A stretch of 64,000 bases of DNA from Narthecium ossifragum (GCA_963920575.1 OY986969.1:22049434-22113433), one strand, 5' to 3'. Counted from the stretch's first letter, positions 1-11,984 are shown. Notes: generated by a model from the letters alone, not told the origin. Numbers and translations: made by a program.

Positions 1-100
1 AACTGTCTCTTGATTCGTGAGGTTTGCACACCTTGAAACATAGTCTGGTGAAATTTTGAGTATCATGGAATAAGCTAAAATAGGTTACATATCCTTGCAG

Positions 101-868
101 ATTCCTTTCCATCTAGTCACGCGTCTGTGGGACACTTACCTTGCAGAAGGAGATGCATTGCCAGATTTTCTTGTGTATATATCTGCGAGTTTTCTGTTAA
201 CAGTAAGTTTTCAGCTCATATTGTTTAACAAAACCAAATATTAAGTAAATTAAATTGGACAATTTTCAATGATCGTTAGAAAATCATTTTGAGAGAGATG
301 GTAGGGCCTAATTAAGCAAAAGTTGTTTTAGCCATTCAGCATGGATAGACCAGTTTCATCGTTCTCGTTATCGTTTGAATTTGCTTGGTCTTTTTATACT
401 GGTTCCGTATGGAGCTTTTTTATTTAAAAGCTCTTTAATTAGGAATTAACCCACCTATCCGGCTGTAGTGAACAGGCCATCAATTACTTTATTGTTTTGT
501 TCACAATTTGATATTGGCTATAATGCCATTTCTCTCCCTCACCGACATAGAATGGGGCTTCCATATGAGAGCTTCTTCTAAAACCCTCCTCTAAATTAAG
601 TGGCTTAGTCATCTTTCATAAACCTTTGCAACGTAAAAGTGTAAGTTGATAAATTCTATCCCTTGATTGGTGAAAGAGATGACAACTTTCAACCCTCATT
701 TTTCAGTGGTCAGAGAAGCTCCCGAAGCTTGAGTTCCAGGAGATGGTGATGCTCCTCCAACACCTTCCTACTCAGAATTGGACCCACCATGAGCTTGAGA
801 TGGTCCTCTCAAGAGCTTACATGTGGCATACAATGTTCAACAGATCTCCGAGTCACCTTGCCAGCTAG
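101..868 (+). CDS. TBC-domain Rab GTPase-activating protein, last two exons (partial)
   Basis: This is the 3' end of a gene that starts left of the window. Exon 101-202 follows an acceptor (ttgcag) and ends at a gtaagt donor. Exon 707-868 follows tttcag and ends in TAG. The frame is kept across the intron, giving 88 residues. Motifs such as RLWDTYLAEGDALPDFLVYI and, in the last exon, EFQEMVMLLQHLPTQNW and LSRAYMWHTMFN match the end of the TBC domain and the C-terminal tail of plant GYP1/TBC1D22-type RabGAPs. These proteins speed GTP hydrolysis by Rab GTPases on endomembranes. The catalytic Arg and Gln fingers would lie in upstream exons, outside the window. Splice sites and motifs are seen directly; the subfamily is from memory. 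Neither exon stands out as an ATG-initiated open frame, so ORF callers would miss them. Confidence 0.87.
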
Positions 869-1430
869 ACCATCTAAGAGACACACCTTCCTCTATTTTT
901 TCTCCAATCTTTTGTGTATGTTCTTTCTTTGGAAGTGGGTTTATCTATTTTTATGTCTGAATTTCTGGCAGAGGGGAGCATGTGCTCTGTATTCTCTTTT
1001 GTAATCTTTCTGTGTATGATCAACATTTTCGGCAAACCTTTCAGCTGTCGCAAGTCAAGAATTGAAACATGTACAAGTTTTTATTTAGTGGATTGGCTTC
1101 TATTTTCCCTCTTTTATGCGGCCAAAGGTTATCCTCAATTTTGATGTCCATTTATGTGAAAATTGCTATAAAAAACACGGTTGGTTTTCTATTAACCTGG
1201 AAGCTCTACCCAGATTCTATACATATGAACGGGGTTCTACAGCCACAATTGCTTTCTTCACGTCTTTAAACAGCTTCACCACCACCAAGAGCTATACCTT
1301 GAATTCCTAGCATAATCTATATCCTGGTGTTGCACGACCTTTCAATTCCAAGAACAATCCTTATGTCTCCTGGTATGATTGTTCCTAATTGATAATATCA
1401 ATATTGAAGATACCATTCTTGATTCATTGA
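869..1430 (+). other. Probable 3' UTR and downstream flank of the RabGAP gene
   Basis: This is T-rich DNA directly after the RabGAP stop codon. Short open frames occur but none resembles a known protein. No clear poly(A) signal was fixed. The last part runs into a repeat-rich stretch at about 1430. Confidence 0.4.
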
Positions 1431-1432
1431 GG

Positions 1433-1640
1433 GTGCGTTTGGCAACCCGGAATGTGACAAATGAGCTGAACGAGATGAATGAGGAATGAGCTGAATCTGC
1501 TGATTCTGTGGATTTTGGTTTTGTTGTTTGGCTGGTTTATATGGAATGAGCTGAATCTGTTGATTTGGCATTTGGTTTGTCTGGTATGAATGAGCTGAAT
1601 CTGCTGATTCTGTGGATCCTATTGTTTGGTTCATAAATAT
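1433..1640. repeat. Short interspersed repeat block (gaatgagctgaatctg units)
   Basis: The block begins with gggtgcgtttggcaac, which looks like the end of a PIF/Harbinger- or hAT-type MITE. It then contains three copies of a 25-30 bp unit (gaatgagctgaatctgctg, then attctgtggat) near 1490, 1541 and 1585. No matching opposite terminus was found, so this is either a truncated MITE or a minisatellite. Confidence 0.4.
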
Positions 1641-2087
1641 CTGAATTGGAATCGAGTGATTTTGATAGCATGCTAATAATAAAAATTTAGATTTTATTCA
1701 AATTAAGACTTGTTTTCTTTTATAATAATGACAATACCCACGAGACAAATAATTTTCAACTTATACATGTCTAATGAGTTGATCCTTAGTCCCTATAACT
1801 CAACAAAATTATTACAAACTAAAAAAACTCCAAAATGTTACACATTATAAATTATAGAAGATCTAAGTCTTACAAAGTAATAATTAGTTGAAAATTACAA
1901 ACTTTTCAACTTATACATACATCGTGCATTAGTCCTTACGAAGTAGTAGTAATTATTATTTGAAGTTGGACATGGTCATTGCCTCTATTGTACTAGATGA
2001 GCATGTAATTATATTTCTAACAACGTTAAAATTTGAGCAACTGTTATTGAGACAAAAAATGATACACAACTTCTGCGGTATAATACC
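1641..2087. other. AT-rich intergenic DNA
   Basis: No coding signal, RNA gene or clear repeat boundary was seen. It separates the repeat block from the long-TIR element. Confidence 0.4.
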
Positions 2088-2459
2088 GGCTAAATTTTCA
2101 ATTAGTACCATGTAGTTTGACCCATATTTTTATGTGGTCCTTATATTTCAAAAAGTTGCAATACAGACCCTCAAATTTAATAATCGCTCTTATGTGGTCC
2201 TTCCGTCCACTCGCCGTCGAGTTTTTAACGGCAAATCAGATTTTTAACTTATTTTAACATTTTTTAATTTAATGTTGTCACGTCAGCTTTCTCTCTCTCC
2301 ACCTCCTATCCTTCTTCCCCAACCCTCTCCCCACATCGATCGGATCCTCGACGGCGGCTCAACCGTGAGGTCCGGGACCTCGACGACCTCGACGGCGAGT
2401 AGACGATGTTATCTTCCACATACCCGGAGCTTGCTCTTCTTCTGCTCCCCGTACCCGGA

Positions 2460-2600
2460 GCCACCCGCATAAGCCCCCGCCGCTGGCGCTTTCGCTAGCG
2501 CCGGCGCCGAGGGAGTACCATACCCATACGACGCAAGCGCCGGGGGGGCACCGTAGCCAAACGCCGGCGCCGAGGGGCCACCGTAGCCAGACGCAGGTGT
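2460..2600 (-). pseudogene. Possible captured fragment encoding a GYG/Ala/Pro-rich stretch
   Basis: On the minus strand one frame reads repeated GYG-type motifs (GYGGPSAPAFGYGAPPALAS, then YGYGTPSAP), followed by a Gly-Tyr-Gly-Glu-Gln-Lys-Lys-Ser-Lys stretch. It lies inside the long-TIR element. The composition resembles the G/Y/P/A-rich parts of plant SRC2-like C2 proteins or penta-EF-hand proteins. Low complexity makes the resemblance weak. It has no start codon, domain or intact frame. Confidence 0.25.
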
Positions 2601-2960
2601 GGGGAGGGGGTTGGGGAAGAAGGAGATGAGGTGGGGAGAGAGAGATGCGGCGGAGCAGGCGGAGGAGCGTCTGTCTCGCGGACGGTGAGCAGGGTGAGCA
2701 GGGGGTTGGGGATCCGATCGGGTGTGGGGAGGGGGTTGGGGAAGAAGGAGATGAGGTGGGGGGAGAGAGATGTAGCGGAGCAGGCGGAGGAGCGTCTGTC
2801 TCGCGGACGGTGAGCAGGGGGATCCGATCGGGTGTGGGGAGGGGGTTGGGGAAGAAGGAGATGAGGTGGGGGAGAGAGAGATGCGGCGGAGTAGGCGGAG
2901 GAGCGTCTGTCTCGCGGACGGTGAGCAGAGGGTTGGGGATCCGATCGGGTGTGGGGAAGA
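2597..2960. repeat. GC-rich tandem repeat, about 110-125 bp unit, 3 copies plus a partial
   Basis: Units start at about 2597, 2723, 2831 and 2948. Each reads ggtgtggggagggggttggg, then gaagaaggagatgaggtgg, gatgcggcggagcaggcgg and cgtctgtctcgcggacggtg. Units differ by small indels (spacings 126, 108 and 117 bp). Long open frames on both strands here are products of the repeat. Confidence 0.75.
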
Positions 2961-3420
2961 AGGAGAGGAGGTGGAGAGGGAGAGATGCCTCCGCGGAGGC
3001 GAGCGCTGAACATGAGCGTCTCGCGGACTGTGTGAACAGGGGGAAGAGGGTGTCCTTCTGCTCGTCGTAGCCGGCTGCCCGGTCGACGAGCTTGCGATCG
3101 ACGAAGACGGCCGAAGACAGGGACGGGTCGAGCTTGCTGGCTAGGAGGTGGAGAGAGAGAGACGCAGCTGACATAACATATGTTATAAGTTAAAAAATTA
3201 AAAAAAATGTTAAAATAAGTTAAACATTAAATAAAAAATGTTAAAATAAATGAGAAACCTGACGTGCCTCGTTTTGCCGTTAAAAACCTGACGGCGAGTG
3301 GACGGAAGGACCACATAATAGCGATTATTAAATTTGAGGGTATGTATTGCAACTTTTTGAAATATAAGAACCACATAAAAATATGGGTCAAACTACAGGG
3401 TACTAATTGAAAATTTAGCC

Positions 3421-4037
3421 AAACTTTATTTATAGTATCCAATGATTCCATACAACAATTTACATATAACGCCACATTGACAAGTTTACAAAAGTGATTG
3501 AAAAAAAAAAATTATACAACACTTGATTTCATAGATTTCTACGTCTTCCACAACTCTCAATTCAAACCAGCATTTGCACCATACCATCCTCAATTAAGAT
3601 CATCAACATCAATTGAAATCAGCAATTTGCATCAGCATAAATACATAAAGCAACAATGCATAGAGCATAAATACAAAGAGCAACAATTTGCATAAGCAAA
3701 TGCAAATTGCTGCAATTTGCATCATGGATGCATAGAAACCAGAAATCCAAGATTACACATTGAGGATCAAATTTATTACAACAATTATACTTGCAGCAAA
3801 CCAAAACAACGCATTGCAGTAATTTATGCTTGCATTCCGAAATAACACATGGGGATTAGATTTATTGCAACATGAGCAATTAAAACCAACAAACCAAGCA
3901 ACAAAAACCAGCAAACCTGTAATAATGTAAAAGCAAACCAACAATATACGGGGATAAGATTTTTGCAAACCAGCAAACCTGAAAGTATATGAAAAAAAAC
4001 CAACAAACTAGCAATCATAAGACACCTAAAAATTGGA
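3421..4037. other. Intergenic DNA rich in short CAA/GCA repeats
   Basis: Degenerate runs of tgcaaatt/agcaacaa and ccagcaaacc recur between about 3600 and 4010. No gene or clear transposon terminus is recognisable. Confidence 0.35.
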
Positions 4038-4422
4038 GACTGGTTGTCACCCAAGTGGCCCTCCAAGTCACCTAAATATGGGTTACATCATCATCATCTC
4101 CCCATTGAAATCACACTTTAAATCACAATTGAATTCAACAAGACACATAAGTTCCATATATATGTAAGTAAGTACTCATCATTTCCCCATGGCCAACCAG
4201 CAAACCATCATTACCCACACACATCAGTCTAGAACCCCATTTAAATCAGAAATCAGGAAGTATGACTGGTTGCCACCCAAGTGGCCATACAAGTCACCTT
4301 AACATGGGTTAAAGCATCATCATCATCTCCCCATTCAAATTACAATTGAAATCGGCAAGATACAAAAGTTCATATATATGTAAGCAAGTGCTCATCATTT
4401 CCCCGTAGCCAACTAGCAATCC
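4038..4422. repeat. Direct repeat pair of about 165 bp
   Basis: Segment 4038-4205 (gactggttgtcacccaagtg at its start, catcatttccccatggccaa near its end) is repeated in the same orientation at 4264-4422 with scattered substitutions and small indels. The copies are separated by about 58 bp. No coding potential was seen. Confidence 0.65.
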
Positions 4423-4760
4423 ATAACCATCAATCATTAAAACCATAACACAAGCGTTTGACAGAACATGAGAAGATTAGTCAGTATCATCACTACATTG
4501 TCAAGGATACATAGGGAGTTTAAAGATGATAAATAGCTTAAGCATACATAAAGATGAAACCAAAGACCACTGGATCGGACAAAGACAAAGCTCTCGTTAC
4601 ATGGAGAGCGGAAATCGAGGCAAAATGCAGAGAGGAACTCATAAAAATCGAAGCAAAAAAACAGAGTAGGGGATCATGTAGTAGGAAGACCTTAGTTGGA
4701 TGAGTTCCTCATATCTTCCCTCGTATTGTGATAAGAAGCAGTAGGCCACAACTCCTTGAA

Positions 4761-5289
4761 TGTTGGTGCCGGCGAGGAAGAAAGGCAGAGAGGAACGAAT
4801 TATCACAGCCCACAGAGATCCAGGTAATGTCCCTTCGTAGAAGAGGTTGGCTATGGAGGAGATGATCTGTGGAGGCGACCACTTGAGGTTGGAAGAGAGG
4901 ATCTCGTGATCTCTTGACCATTGGCGGAACGAGAGAACAAGGGTAGGAAGAAACCCACACCGAAGTTCACTAAACATGGAATCCGATGGATGTCGGATTC
5001 CATGGATTCCAATTAATGTTTGCGAGCCAAACATCCAAACAAGGGAATAGGGAATCCATCCATTCTCCCATTCAACGGATTCACCCCCCATTCTTGTCGT
5101 CCAAACAGGCCTGGATGAACTAATTCACTTTGTTGTTCGTGCAAGCAGGTAGGAAGAAAATCATTAAGCTGTGGAAACGAAGGGGACGCCCCCTGAAAAC
5201 AAAACTCAGTGCTTTTAGGCATAAATAAATACTTACAATCAGCAAAGAAAACCTCAAATGGCAGCTGACATAACATAGCACAAACTTTG
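4761..5289. repeat. 530-bp direct repeat, left copy (candidate LTR flanking Copia remnant)
   Basis: This segment, starting tgttggtgccggcgaggaag and ending gcacaaactttg, is repeated in the same orientation at 8518-9055 with roughly 4% substitutions and a short indel. The two copies bracket a Copia integrase/RT/RNase H remnant, so LTRs are the simplest reading. However, the ends are not a convincing TG...CA pair. The segment also holds self-complementary sequence (catggaatccgatgga / tcggattccatgg) and a tail ccaaacaggcc, which look like DNA-transposon ends. It could instead be a duplicated host or transposon segment. Confidence 0.6.
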
Positions 5290-6020
5290 ATGAAATTTTA
5301 CAACCATGTGTAAAAGATGATAGGGAAGCTAATGATACGATCAAAACACGATTTTGATGGTTAAAACTCAAACCTAGGTCTTAATGGCCGAAAACCGATG
5401 AAACGGCGATAATACGGAAAATCGTCCGATAAAATATGGAAATCAACTGATAGGAATACTAGAAACAAGCCATAATACACATGCATTGAACCACACAACA
5501 TTCTAACATGTATTCCTACAACGAAAGCACATAAAACCTATCCTAAGAGAACCCGATCATAAGAACAAGCAGGGCAGCTCCTCCACGCATTTGCCAAGTC
5601 CGATCGCCAAGATCCGCTCCTCGAAGATCGCGCCTCCAAGCCCTAGCTCAGCAGGTTGGAGAGGGAGAAAGAGAACGGCAGGAGAAGAAGAAAGAAAAGA
5701 AGAGAGGGAGAAAGGAGGAGAGCTTAAATAGAAAGCTGAAATCGATCACATCCGTCCGATTTGATCTCTCCCGATCGAGCTCCGATCTTTCGATCGGAAG
5801 CGCTCTTAAGGTTCTAATCAATCACATACATCAATCAAAGGCCGTGTGTGTAACGCGGGTGTGAAACTGACCACCAGGGAGCATATTTATCAAAATGCCA
5901 CTGGGGTCAAAAACAGCGATGCGATCAACCGATCGCATCCCAAGGCCAACCGAGCCAAACCACAAACCTAGACCCTCGACCTAACGCGGTCGGACCGGGT
6001 TGGAGGTATAGGTCCTCACA
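5290..6020 (-). mobile_element. Truncated LTR of the TGTGAGGACC Gypsy-type family
   Basis: Read on the minus strand this begins TGTGAGGACC at 6020. It follows, with changes, the first 700-odd bases of the solo LTR at 23867 (shared signatures: gaccgcgttaggtcgagggt, atcgcatcgctgtttttg, ggtttcacacccgcgtt, gttttgatggttaaaactc in reverse). It stops abruptly at the end of the 530-bp repeat, so most of the LTR is missing. It sits where the gag, protease and integrase N-terminus of the neighbouring Copia element should be. Confidence 0.65.
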
Positions 6021-8517
6021 AATACTATGTATTGTTCATAGATGATTACAATAGATTTTGTTGGTTGTATCCCTTATTCAATAAATCTGAAGTGTTTTCT
6101 TGTTTTGTCAAATTCAAAGCATTAGTTGAAAATCAATTCTCAAGTACCATCAAGCAATTCCAAAGTGACAATGGTGGTGAATACCTATCCAATCAGTTTA
6201 AAGAATTTCTAACAAATCATGGTATTCATCATCGTCTCACATGCTTTCATACGTCTCAGCGAAATGGCATAGCTGAGCGTAAACATAGACACATCGTTGA
6301 TACTGGCTTAGCACTTCTTGCTGAATCGGGTTTACCAAAATCATTTTGGTTTGATTCCTTTCTCACTGCAATCTATCTTATAAATCATCTTCCCTCTGTC
6401 ACTCTCAACCATGACACCCCATACTTTTAAGTTATTCAAATGTCATCCAGATTATCGACCTCTATGAGTGTTTGGATGCAAATGTTTTCCTCTCTTACGC
6501 CCATACGCGCCAAATAAACTCTCCTTTCGTAGCACACCGTGTGTCTTTGTTGGTTATTGTTCTCAACAAAAAGGATACATATGCTATGACTTCCAATCTC
6601 GTAAAGTTTACATTTCTCGCAGTGTTATATTTGATGAAGCTTGTTTTCCTGCTCATGAGTCCAGCTTACTTGTGTCTCCTTCATCAACTCAACTCTCTGA
6701 AGATATTCCTCAAGATGTCACTCGGTCAACTCAAGCAACTACATTTCCTATCACCCTCTTACCTCCTATCACATCTACTCATTTATCACATACTACCAAC
6801 CCTACTCCATCTCCTGAACCCATACCTAACCCCACTAACTCTCTCTCTCTTTGCCTCATCCTTACATACTCCAACACCCTCAACCACTGACCATATACTC
6901 CAACCTATTAATGAACCACCAACCTCTCCACCTCACCAAATGGTCACTAGATTAGAAACTGGAAACCTTAAACCAAAGCCTTTCTCTGACTATGTGACAT
7001 ATTACTCCACTATATACCCTCTTGTTGCCCTACACACAATCCAACTACCACATGAACCTCAAAGCTATAGCCAAGTTGCCTCTAATCCCGACTGGTGGCG
7101 AGCTATGGAGTCTGAATTCAATGGTACATGGTCATTGTGTTCTCGTCCCACTAGTAACAATGTTGTCCGTAATAAAAGGGTGTATAAGATCAAGCAAAAG
7201 CATGACGGCAGCATAGAGAGATTTAAGGCCAGATTGGTTGCAAAGGGCTTCAACCAAAAGAACGTCGTAAGTTATCATGAGACGTTTAGCCATGTGGTCA
7301 AGCCAACTACTATTTGGATGGTTCTAGCTCTTGCTGCCTCTCAAAAGTAGCATGTTCGGCAGTTGGATGTGTCAAATGCATTTTTACATGGTTTTCTAAT
7401 TGAAGAGGTATATATGGCACAACCTAAGGAATTTCTTGACTCTACTCATCCGGATTGGGTATGCAAGCTTCATTGGTCAATTTATGGTCCGAAACAAGCT
7501 CCATGAGCTTGGTTTTAGCATCTCTCATCAGCTCTTATTGATCTTGATTTTACTTGTTCATAACATGATTCCTCTCTTTTTACATACTTTTCTGGTGATA
7601 CTACTGCCTACATGTTGGTCTATGTTGACGACCTTATAATCACTAGTAACAATGAGGCTACAATTCACTCATTTATTGATAAGCTTAAGGTGGAGTTTGC
7701 CATGAAAGGCCTTGGGTTGTTTTCTTATTTTTTGGGAGTTGAAGCTACATGGGATACTAGTGAACTTCACTTGTCACAAACCAAGTACATACATGACTTG
7801 CTGGACATACTACATATGGGTGGAGCTAAACCTTCCAATGCTCCTTGTATCTCTGGTTCCAAATTATCAAAGTTTGATGGTGATGTTCTTGTTGATCCAC
7901 AAGAATATAGACATGTTGTTGGTGCACTCCAATATGTCACTATTACACGGCCAGAGATAGCTTATTCTGTGAATCAACTATGTCAGCACATGCACACACC
8001 AACGATGACTCATTGGATTGCAGCAAAGTGAGTCCTCCGCTATCTCAAACACACCACATAGCATGGTCTTCTTTATACACCCAGTTCTTTTCGTCTTCAA
8101 GCCTTTTGTGATTCGGACTAGGCAGGAGATTCTAATGATCGGCAATCCACCAGCGGCTATGGTATCTTCTTGGGTAACAATCTTATTTCCTAGTCTTCAA
8201 AGAAGCAACCCATTGTGTCTAAGTCCAGCACCGAGGCCGAATATCGTTCGATGGCGATTACTATCTCAGAACTATTTTGGTTACGCATGGTACTTCGTGA
8301 TCTTAATGTCACTCTTTCTTCTACTCCAATCTTGCGGTGTGACAATGAAAGTGCGACAGCTCTAACATCTAATCCTGTGTTTCATGCTCGGACGAAACAC
8401 ATTGAAACCGACTATCGTTATGTTCATGAGAAGGTAACAATTGGCGATCTTGAACTCCGCTACATCAACACCAGGGAGCATATTTCCGACATATTTACCA
8501 AAGGCCACTCTGTTGAG
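6021..8517 (+). pseudogene. Copia retrotransposon polyprotein remnant (IN-RT-RNase H)
   Basis: Frames between 6032 and 8517 show the Copia integrase core (FIDDYNRFCWLYPLFNKSEV; DNGGEYLSNQF; later ERKHRHIVDTGLALL), then reverse transcriptase (RLVAKGFNQ near 7235; catalytic YVDD at about 7620), then RNase H (STEAEYRSM at about 8225; ISDIFTKG near 8490). The order IN-RT-RH is diagnostic of Ty1/Copia. Gag, protease and the integrase zinc finger are absent. The frame changes several times and stops interrupt it (after 6430 and at 7348), so it cannot make a functional polyprotein. The 3' end runs straight into the right 530-bp repeat without the usual C-terminal residues. Confidence 0.9.
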
Positions 8518-9055
8518 TGTTGGTGCCGGCGAGGAAGAAAGGCAGAGAGGAACGAATTATCACAGCTCACAGAGATCCAGGTAATGTCCCTTTGTAGAAG
8601 AGGTTGGCTAAGGAGGAGGATGGAGGAGATGATCTGTGGAGGCGACCACTTGAGGTTGGAAGAGAGGATCTCGTGATCTCTTGACCATTGGCGGAACGAG
8701 AGAACAAGGGTAGGAAGAAACCCACACCGAAGTTCACTAAACATGGAATCCGATGGATGTCGGATTCCATGGATTCCAATTAATGTTTGCGAGCCAAACA
8801 TTCAAACAAGGGAATAGGGAATCCATCCATTCTCCCATTCAACGAATTCACCCCCATTCTTGTCGTCCAAATAGGCCTGGATGAACTAATTCACTTTGTC
8901 GTCCGTGCAAGCAAGTAGGAAGAAAATCATTAAGCTGTGGAAACGAAGGGGACACCCGTTGAAAACAAAACTCAGTGCTTTTAGGCATAAATAAATACTT
9001 GCAGTCAGCAAAGAAAACCTCAAATGGCAGCTGACAAAACTTAGCACAAACTTTG
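8518..9055. repeat. 530-bp direct repeat, right copy
   Basis: This copy matches 4761-5289 in the same orientation. It carries about 12 extra bases near 8610 (aggaggatggaggaga) and around 20 substitutions. It follows the Copia RNase H motif directly. Confidence 0.6.
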
Positions 9056-10483
9056 CTACAAAGTATTGCAGTCTAGAGTCGAAAAAAAATTCTTAAATAA
9101 ACCAAATGAAACAAAACTGATATGGTCGCATATTCTTACATAAACCAAATGAAACAAAACTGATATGGTCGCATCCATGAGGCAACACTCCTGGAAACCT
9201 CCATAATCAAAGGCAGAGATCTTGTAGCCAGACCAAGACCCGAGCTCCATTATCAAGTGAACACCCTTGCATAAAACACTAAGACAAAGTTGAAGAAACT
9301 GCAGATCAAGGCCCATGTTCCATCTTCATCTCAGAATTAGCTTTCTTTCTCTTTAATAAGTTGCCCGAGCTTTTTATGTCTATTCGTCTGTACTGCCTGA
9401 AGCATATCTTCATGTATCATCCCTGGATTGTGTCAGCACATATTGTGAAATGAGCCATTATGAAAGACGCATGGGCTCCTTCAAACAAGCTTTACCGCCC
9501 TCCTCTTTGGCTGCACCAGTTATGAACAAATACCATAAAGTATCATACATGATATGCATAACTATATGCACATGAAGTACTTCGAATAAGCTATGTTAAA
9601 CTTGCAAATTGAGAACAATGGAATTATGTTGAGTACATGTGTTTGTTTGAAGAAGATTGTCTCTTCTACTGTTTGACAATCACTTAGATATTCAGATATT
9701 GGGATCTCTGTTGGTATTATTCTTGTTAAATGTGTTAGAGCTAATATGAAATCCCATGATGCCACATCTCATTTTGATTCTCCAGATCCCCCAGACAATA
9801 CTTAACTATTTAGGATGATTGACACAGCTAGTAGATTTGTATAGCTGTAGCTTTTCCCATTCTTTCTTTATTCATTCTTTCTTTATAAAGCTAGGTCTCC
9901 ATACTTAGCTAGTTACCTTGTGTAAATTGTACCTATATATAATGAAATCATCACAGGGCTTGCTATGATTTGATACCACCTGTTTTCCTCACAAAATGTT
10001 TCCCATCAGTAAACCATATCCGAGTTAGATGAGGAGTCATGTACAGGTCTAAGATTCAGTTATTTTATCATTAAGATAAAAAATAGGCAAATCCAGATCA
10101 GGAAGTGCAACCATTTTCTTGATGATTTTCTAAGAGCCTGCAGCAAGTTCGTCTCTGTCATTCTTTTGTTTTCAAAAAAGTGAAGTCAAGTTTGCTGTCT
10201 TCCAGATTTGAAATATTGTTTTAATTGTCTTACCACAACCTTTCAAAAGATACAATTGTATCTGTACCCCAACATTAGTAATACTAATTTAGAACATCCA
10301 AACTTTCAGGACTCCCATATTTATTCGCATGCAAGTTTCGAATGCAAGCAAGATCACCTTCCTGATTGAACATTGTTCTTTACTAGATATCACAAAATAG
10401 ACACCCACGATGAATCCAAAGGAAAAAATAGAAAAGAACAGTAAAAACATCATAATGCAAGGCATATATATGAGGGTACTTAC
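9056..10483. other. Downstream region/introns of the PPR gene with possible LTR debris
   Basis: This stretch lies 3' of the identified PPR exons (minus strand) and probably holds the remaining intron, last exon and 3' UTR, which could not be placed. A 33-bp sequence beginning aaaccaaatgaaacaaaact is tandemly duplicated at 9098 and 9143. Around 9840-9980 the sequence (ctatatataatgaaatcatc, then tttgataccacctg) resembles an old Copia LTR end, but no pair was found. Confidence 0.35.
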
Positions 10484-11665
10484 ATATTTCCTGTCAACTT
10501 CCTCAAGAAACTTTTCAGCAGAATCGACATAGTCTGCACAGTCCTTCCTCACAATGGACGCAAGGTCTTCCCTTCCAGCCTTCTCAAGGTTCCTGATTAG
10601 AATGGTGAAGGTCAACCTATCTGGACTGCAACCTGACTCCCTCATCACCTTGTACAGTTCGATCGCTTTATCCACCATATCAACTTGAAGATAAGCTCCT
10701 ATCATTTCAGTGTAAAGCCTGGTATCAGGTTGCAAGCCCTCTTTCTTCAATTCGACGAAAAGCTCCTCAGCACTCTCGGTCAGCTTGTTCTTTCCCAACA
10801 TGAATATCATCTCACTATATAGAGATAAATCTGGCTTATACCACACCTCCGTTCGAATAAATGCAAAGACCTAAGAACCTTAGTTCATATCAGAGAAATG
10901 GGTATATAAATGGCAAAACGAGTGTATAATTCAGTAAGATAGATATTAAGAGAAGTACCCAACCAGTTAATCCATCAAAGTCATCCCAGAAATTAGCAAC
11001 CATGTATACAAATCTTCATTCATAAGTACTCCAAACCATCCTAAGAGATCGAACAAAACTAACTAATCCAAAGCCCATGGTTCTAAGGAGCAACACCTCG
11101 AGCAGTGATCAACAATGAACATAATGGAATACAAACTATTTCAAGAAATCAAGACGAACCTACCAATCTGCAGCTGAATTCCATAAAAGCACAATCCATA
11201 TAGACCTCTTGAAAGCATCACATCAAAATGCGATCCTCTCACGAAATCAAAACGTACCCACTAATCTAAAGCTGCCAATTTCAAGGAATTAATGGAACAA
11301 AGAAAGACCCACCGACCCAGGTCCTCAGGGTATTTGAGGAAAGAGAAGCAAAAGGGTACCTGGAGGGCGAGGTCCAATTCGTTCTGGCGCCGGAGCTCGG
11401 AGAGCACGGCGACGAGGTCGGCCTTGAGGAGCCGTTCGATCTTCCCCCGGAACACCTCGGCCGTGAGACTGGGCGTCGATTTGGCGAGCTTGAGGGCCTG
11501 GACGGCCTGGATTGCCTCGGTGGACATCACGCTCTTTCTCCACAGTGGCTTCCTCGGTCCCCCTCGTAGCCCGCAATGGATTACTGTGGGGAAGCCATGG
11601 ATGGGCTTCTCGAGAGGAGCAGGTGGTGCGAAGCCAAGGGTCACTCTTAGCATTAGAGAAGTCAT
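10484..11665 (-). CDS. THA8-like pentatricopeptide repeat protein, first two exons
   Basis: Exon 1 runs 11665 to 11360, from ATG (MTSLMLRVTLGFAPP) to a GTACCC donor. Exon 2 runs 10870 to 10484, from a ttcttag acceptor to a GTAAGT donor, and stays in phase, giving 231 residues so far. Residues 1 to about 50 are basic and hydroxylated, like an organelle transit peptide. Then come about two and a half PPR motifs: DLALQVFAFIRTEVWYKPDL, TRLYTEMIGAYLQVDMVDKA and RLTFTILIRNLEKAGREDLA. The short, few-repeat layout and the closing EKFLEEVDRK match plant THA8-like proteins. In maize THA8 binds RNA to help splice group II introns in chloroplasts. A short final exon is expected but was not found. An antisense open frame over exon 1 is a shadow. 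Confidence 0.85.
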
Positions 11666-11803
11666 TGGCGAAGACGGCCCCGTATGAAGTCCTGTTTACA
11701 GTACCGTGGTCTCAACGTTCTATGATGTTTTCTAATTATATATGATTATTCCTATTTTTTATAGGGATTTTTGTATTCTGATAACATGCAATTTTTCAGA
11801 AAT

Positions 11804-11951
11804 GCACTTTGATATCACTAAATTATAATACCAGGATAAAATGATCCGAGCCCCCCAACAGTGTTATGTGGTCTGACGGTAAATTGGTCACGTGACATGC
11901 ACGTGACCACTCTTAGCTCATTTACACGCCATTAGCATCTCTTCCCCGCGC

Positions 11952-11984
<33 letters not shown>

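Larger units (their letters stand above)
2088..3420. mobile_element. MULE-like element with about 148-bp terminal inverted repeats
   Basis: The first bases, ggctaaattttcaattagta, recur as the reverse complement at the right end. The inverted similarity runs about 148 bp (2088-2235 against 3272-3420) with few mismatches. Long TIRs of this kind are typical of Mutator-like elements. The interior is GC-rich and dominated by a tandem array (2597-2960) plus possible host-derived pieces. There is no transposase, so the element is non-autonomous. A clean 9-bp target duplication was not seen: the left flank ends tataatacc and the right begins aaactttat. The superfamily is therefore an inference from TIR length. 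Confidence 0.7.

Noticed and set aside
2359..3174. Long open frames of 172-271 codons on the minus strand and 141 on the plus strand
   Set aside because: They translate the GC-rich tandem repeat into Pro/Ser/Leu repeats in three frames and do not resemble a gene.
10289..10483. Continuation of the PPR frame after RKY into a hydrophobic tail (MPCIMMFLLFFSIFSF)
   Set aside because: A strong GTAAGT donor lies exactly at the end of the conserved sequence, so this is intron read-through.
11292..11687. 131-codon plus-strand frame over PPR exon 1
   Set aside because: It is antisense to a spliced, conserved PPR exon and has no recognisable motif of its own.
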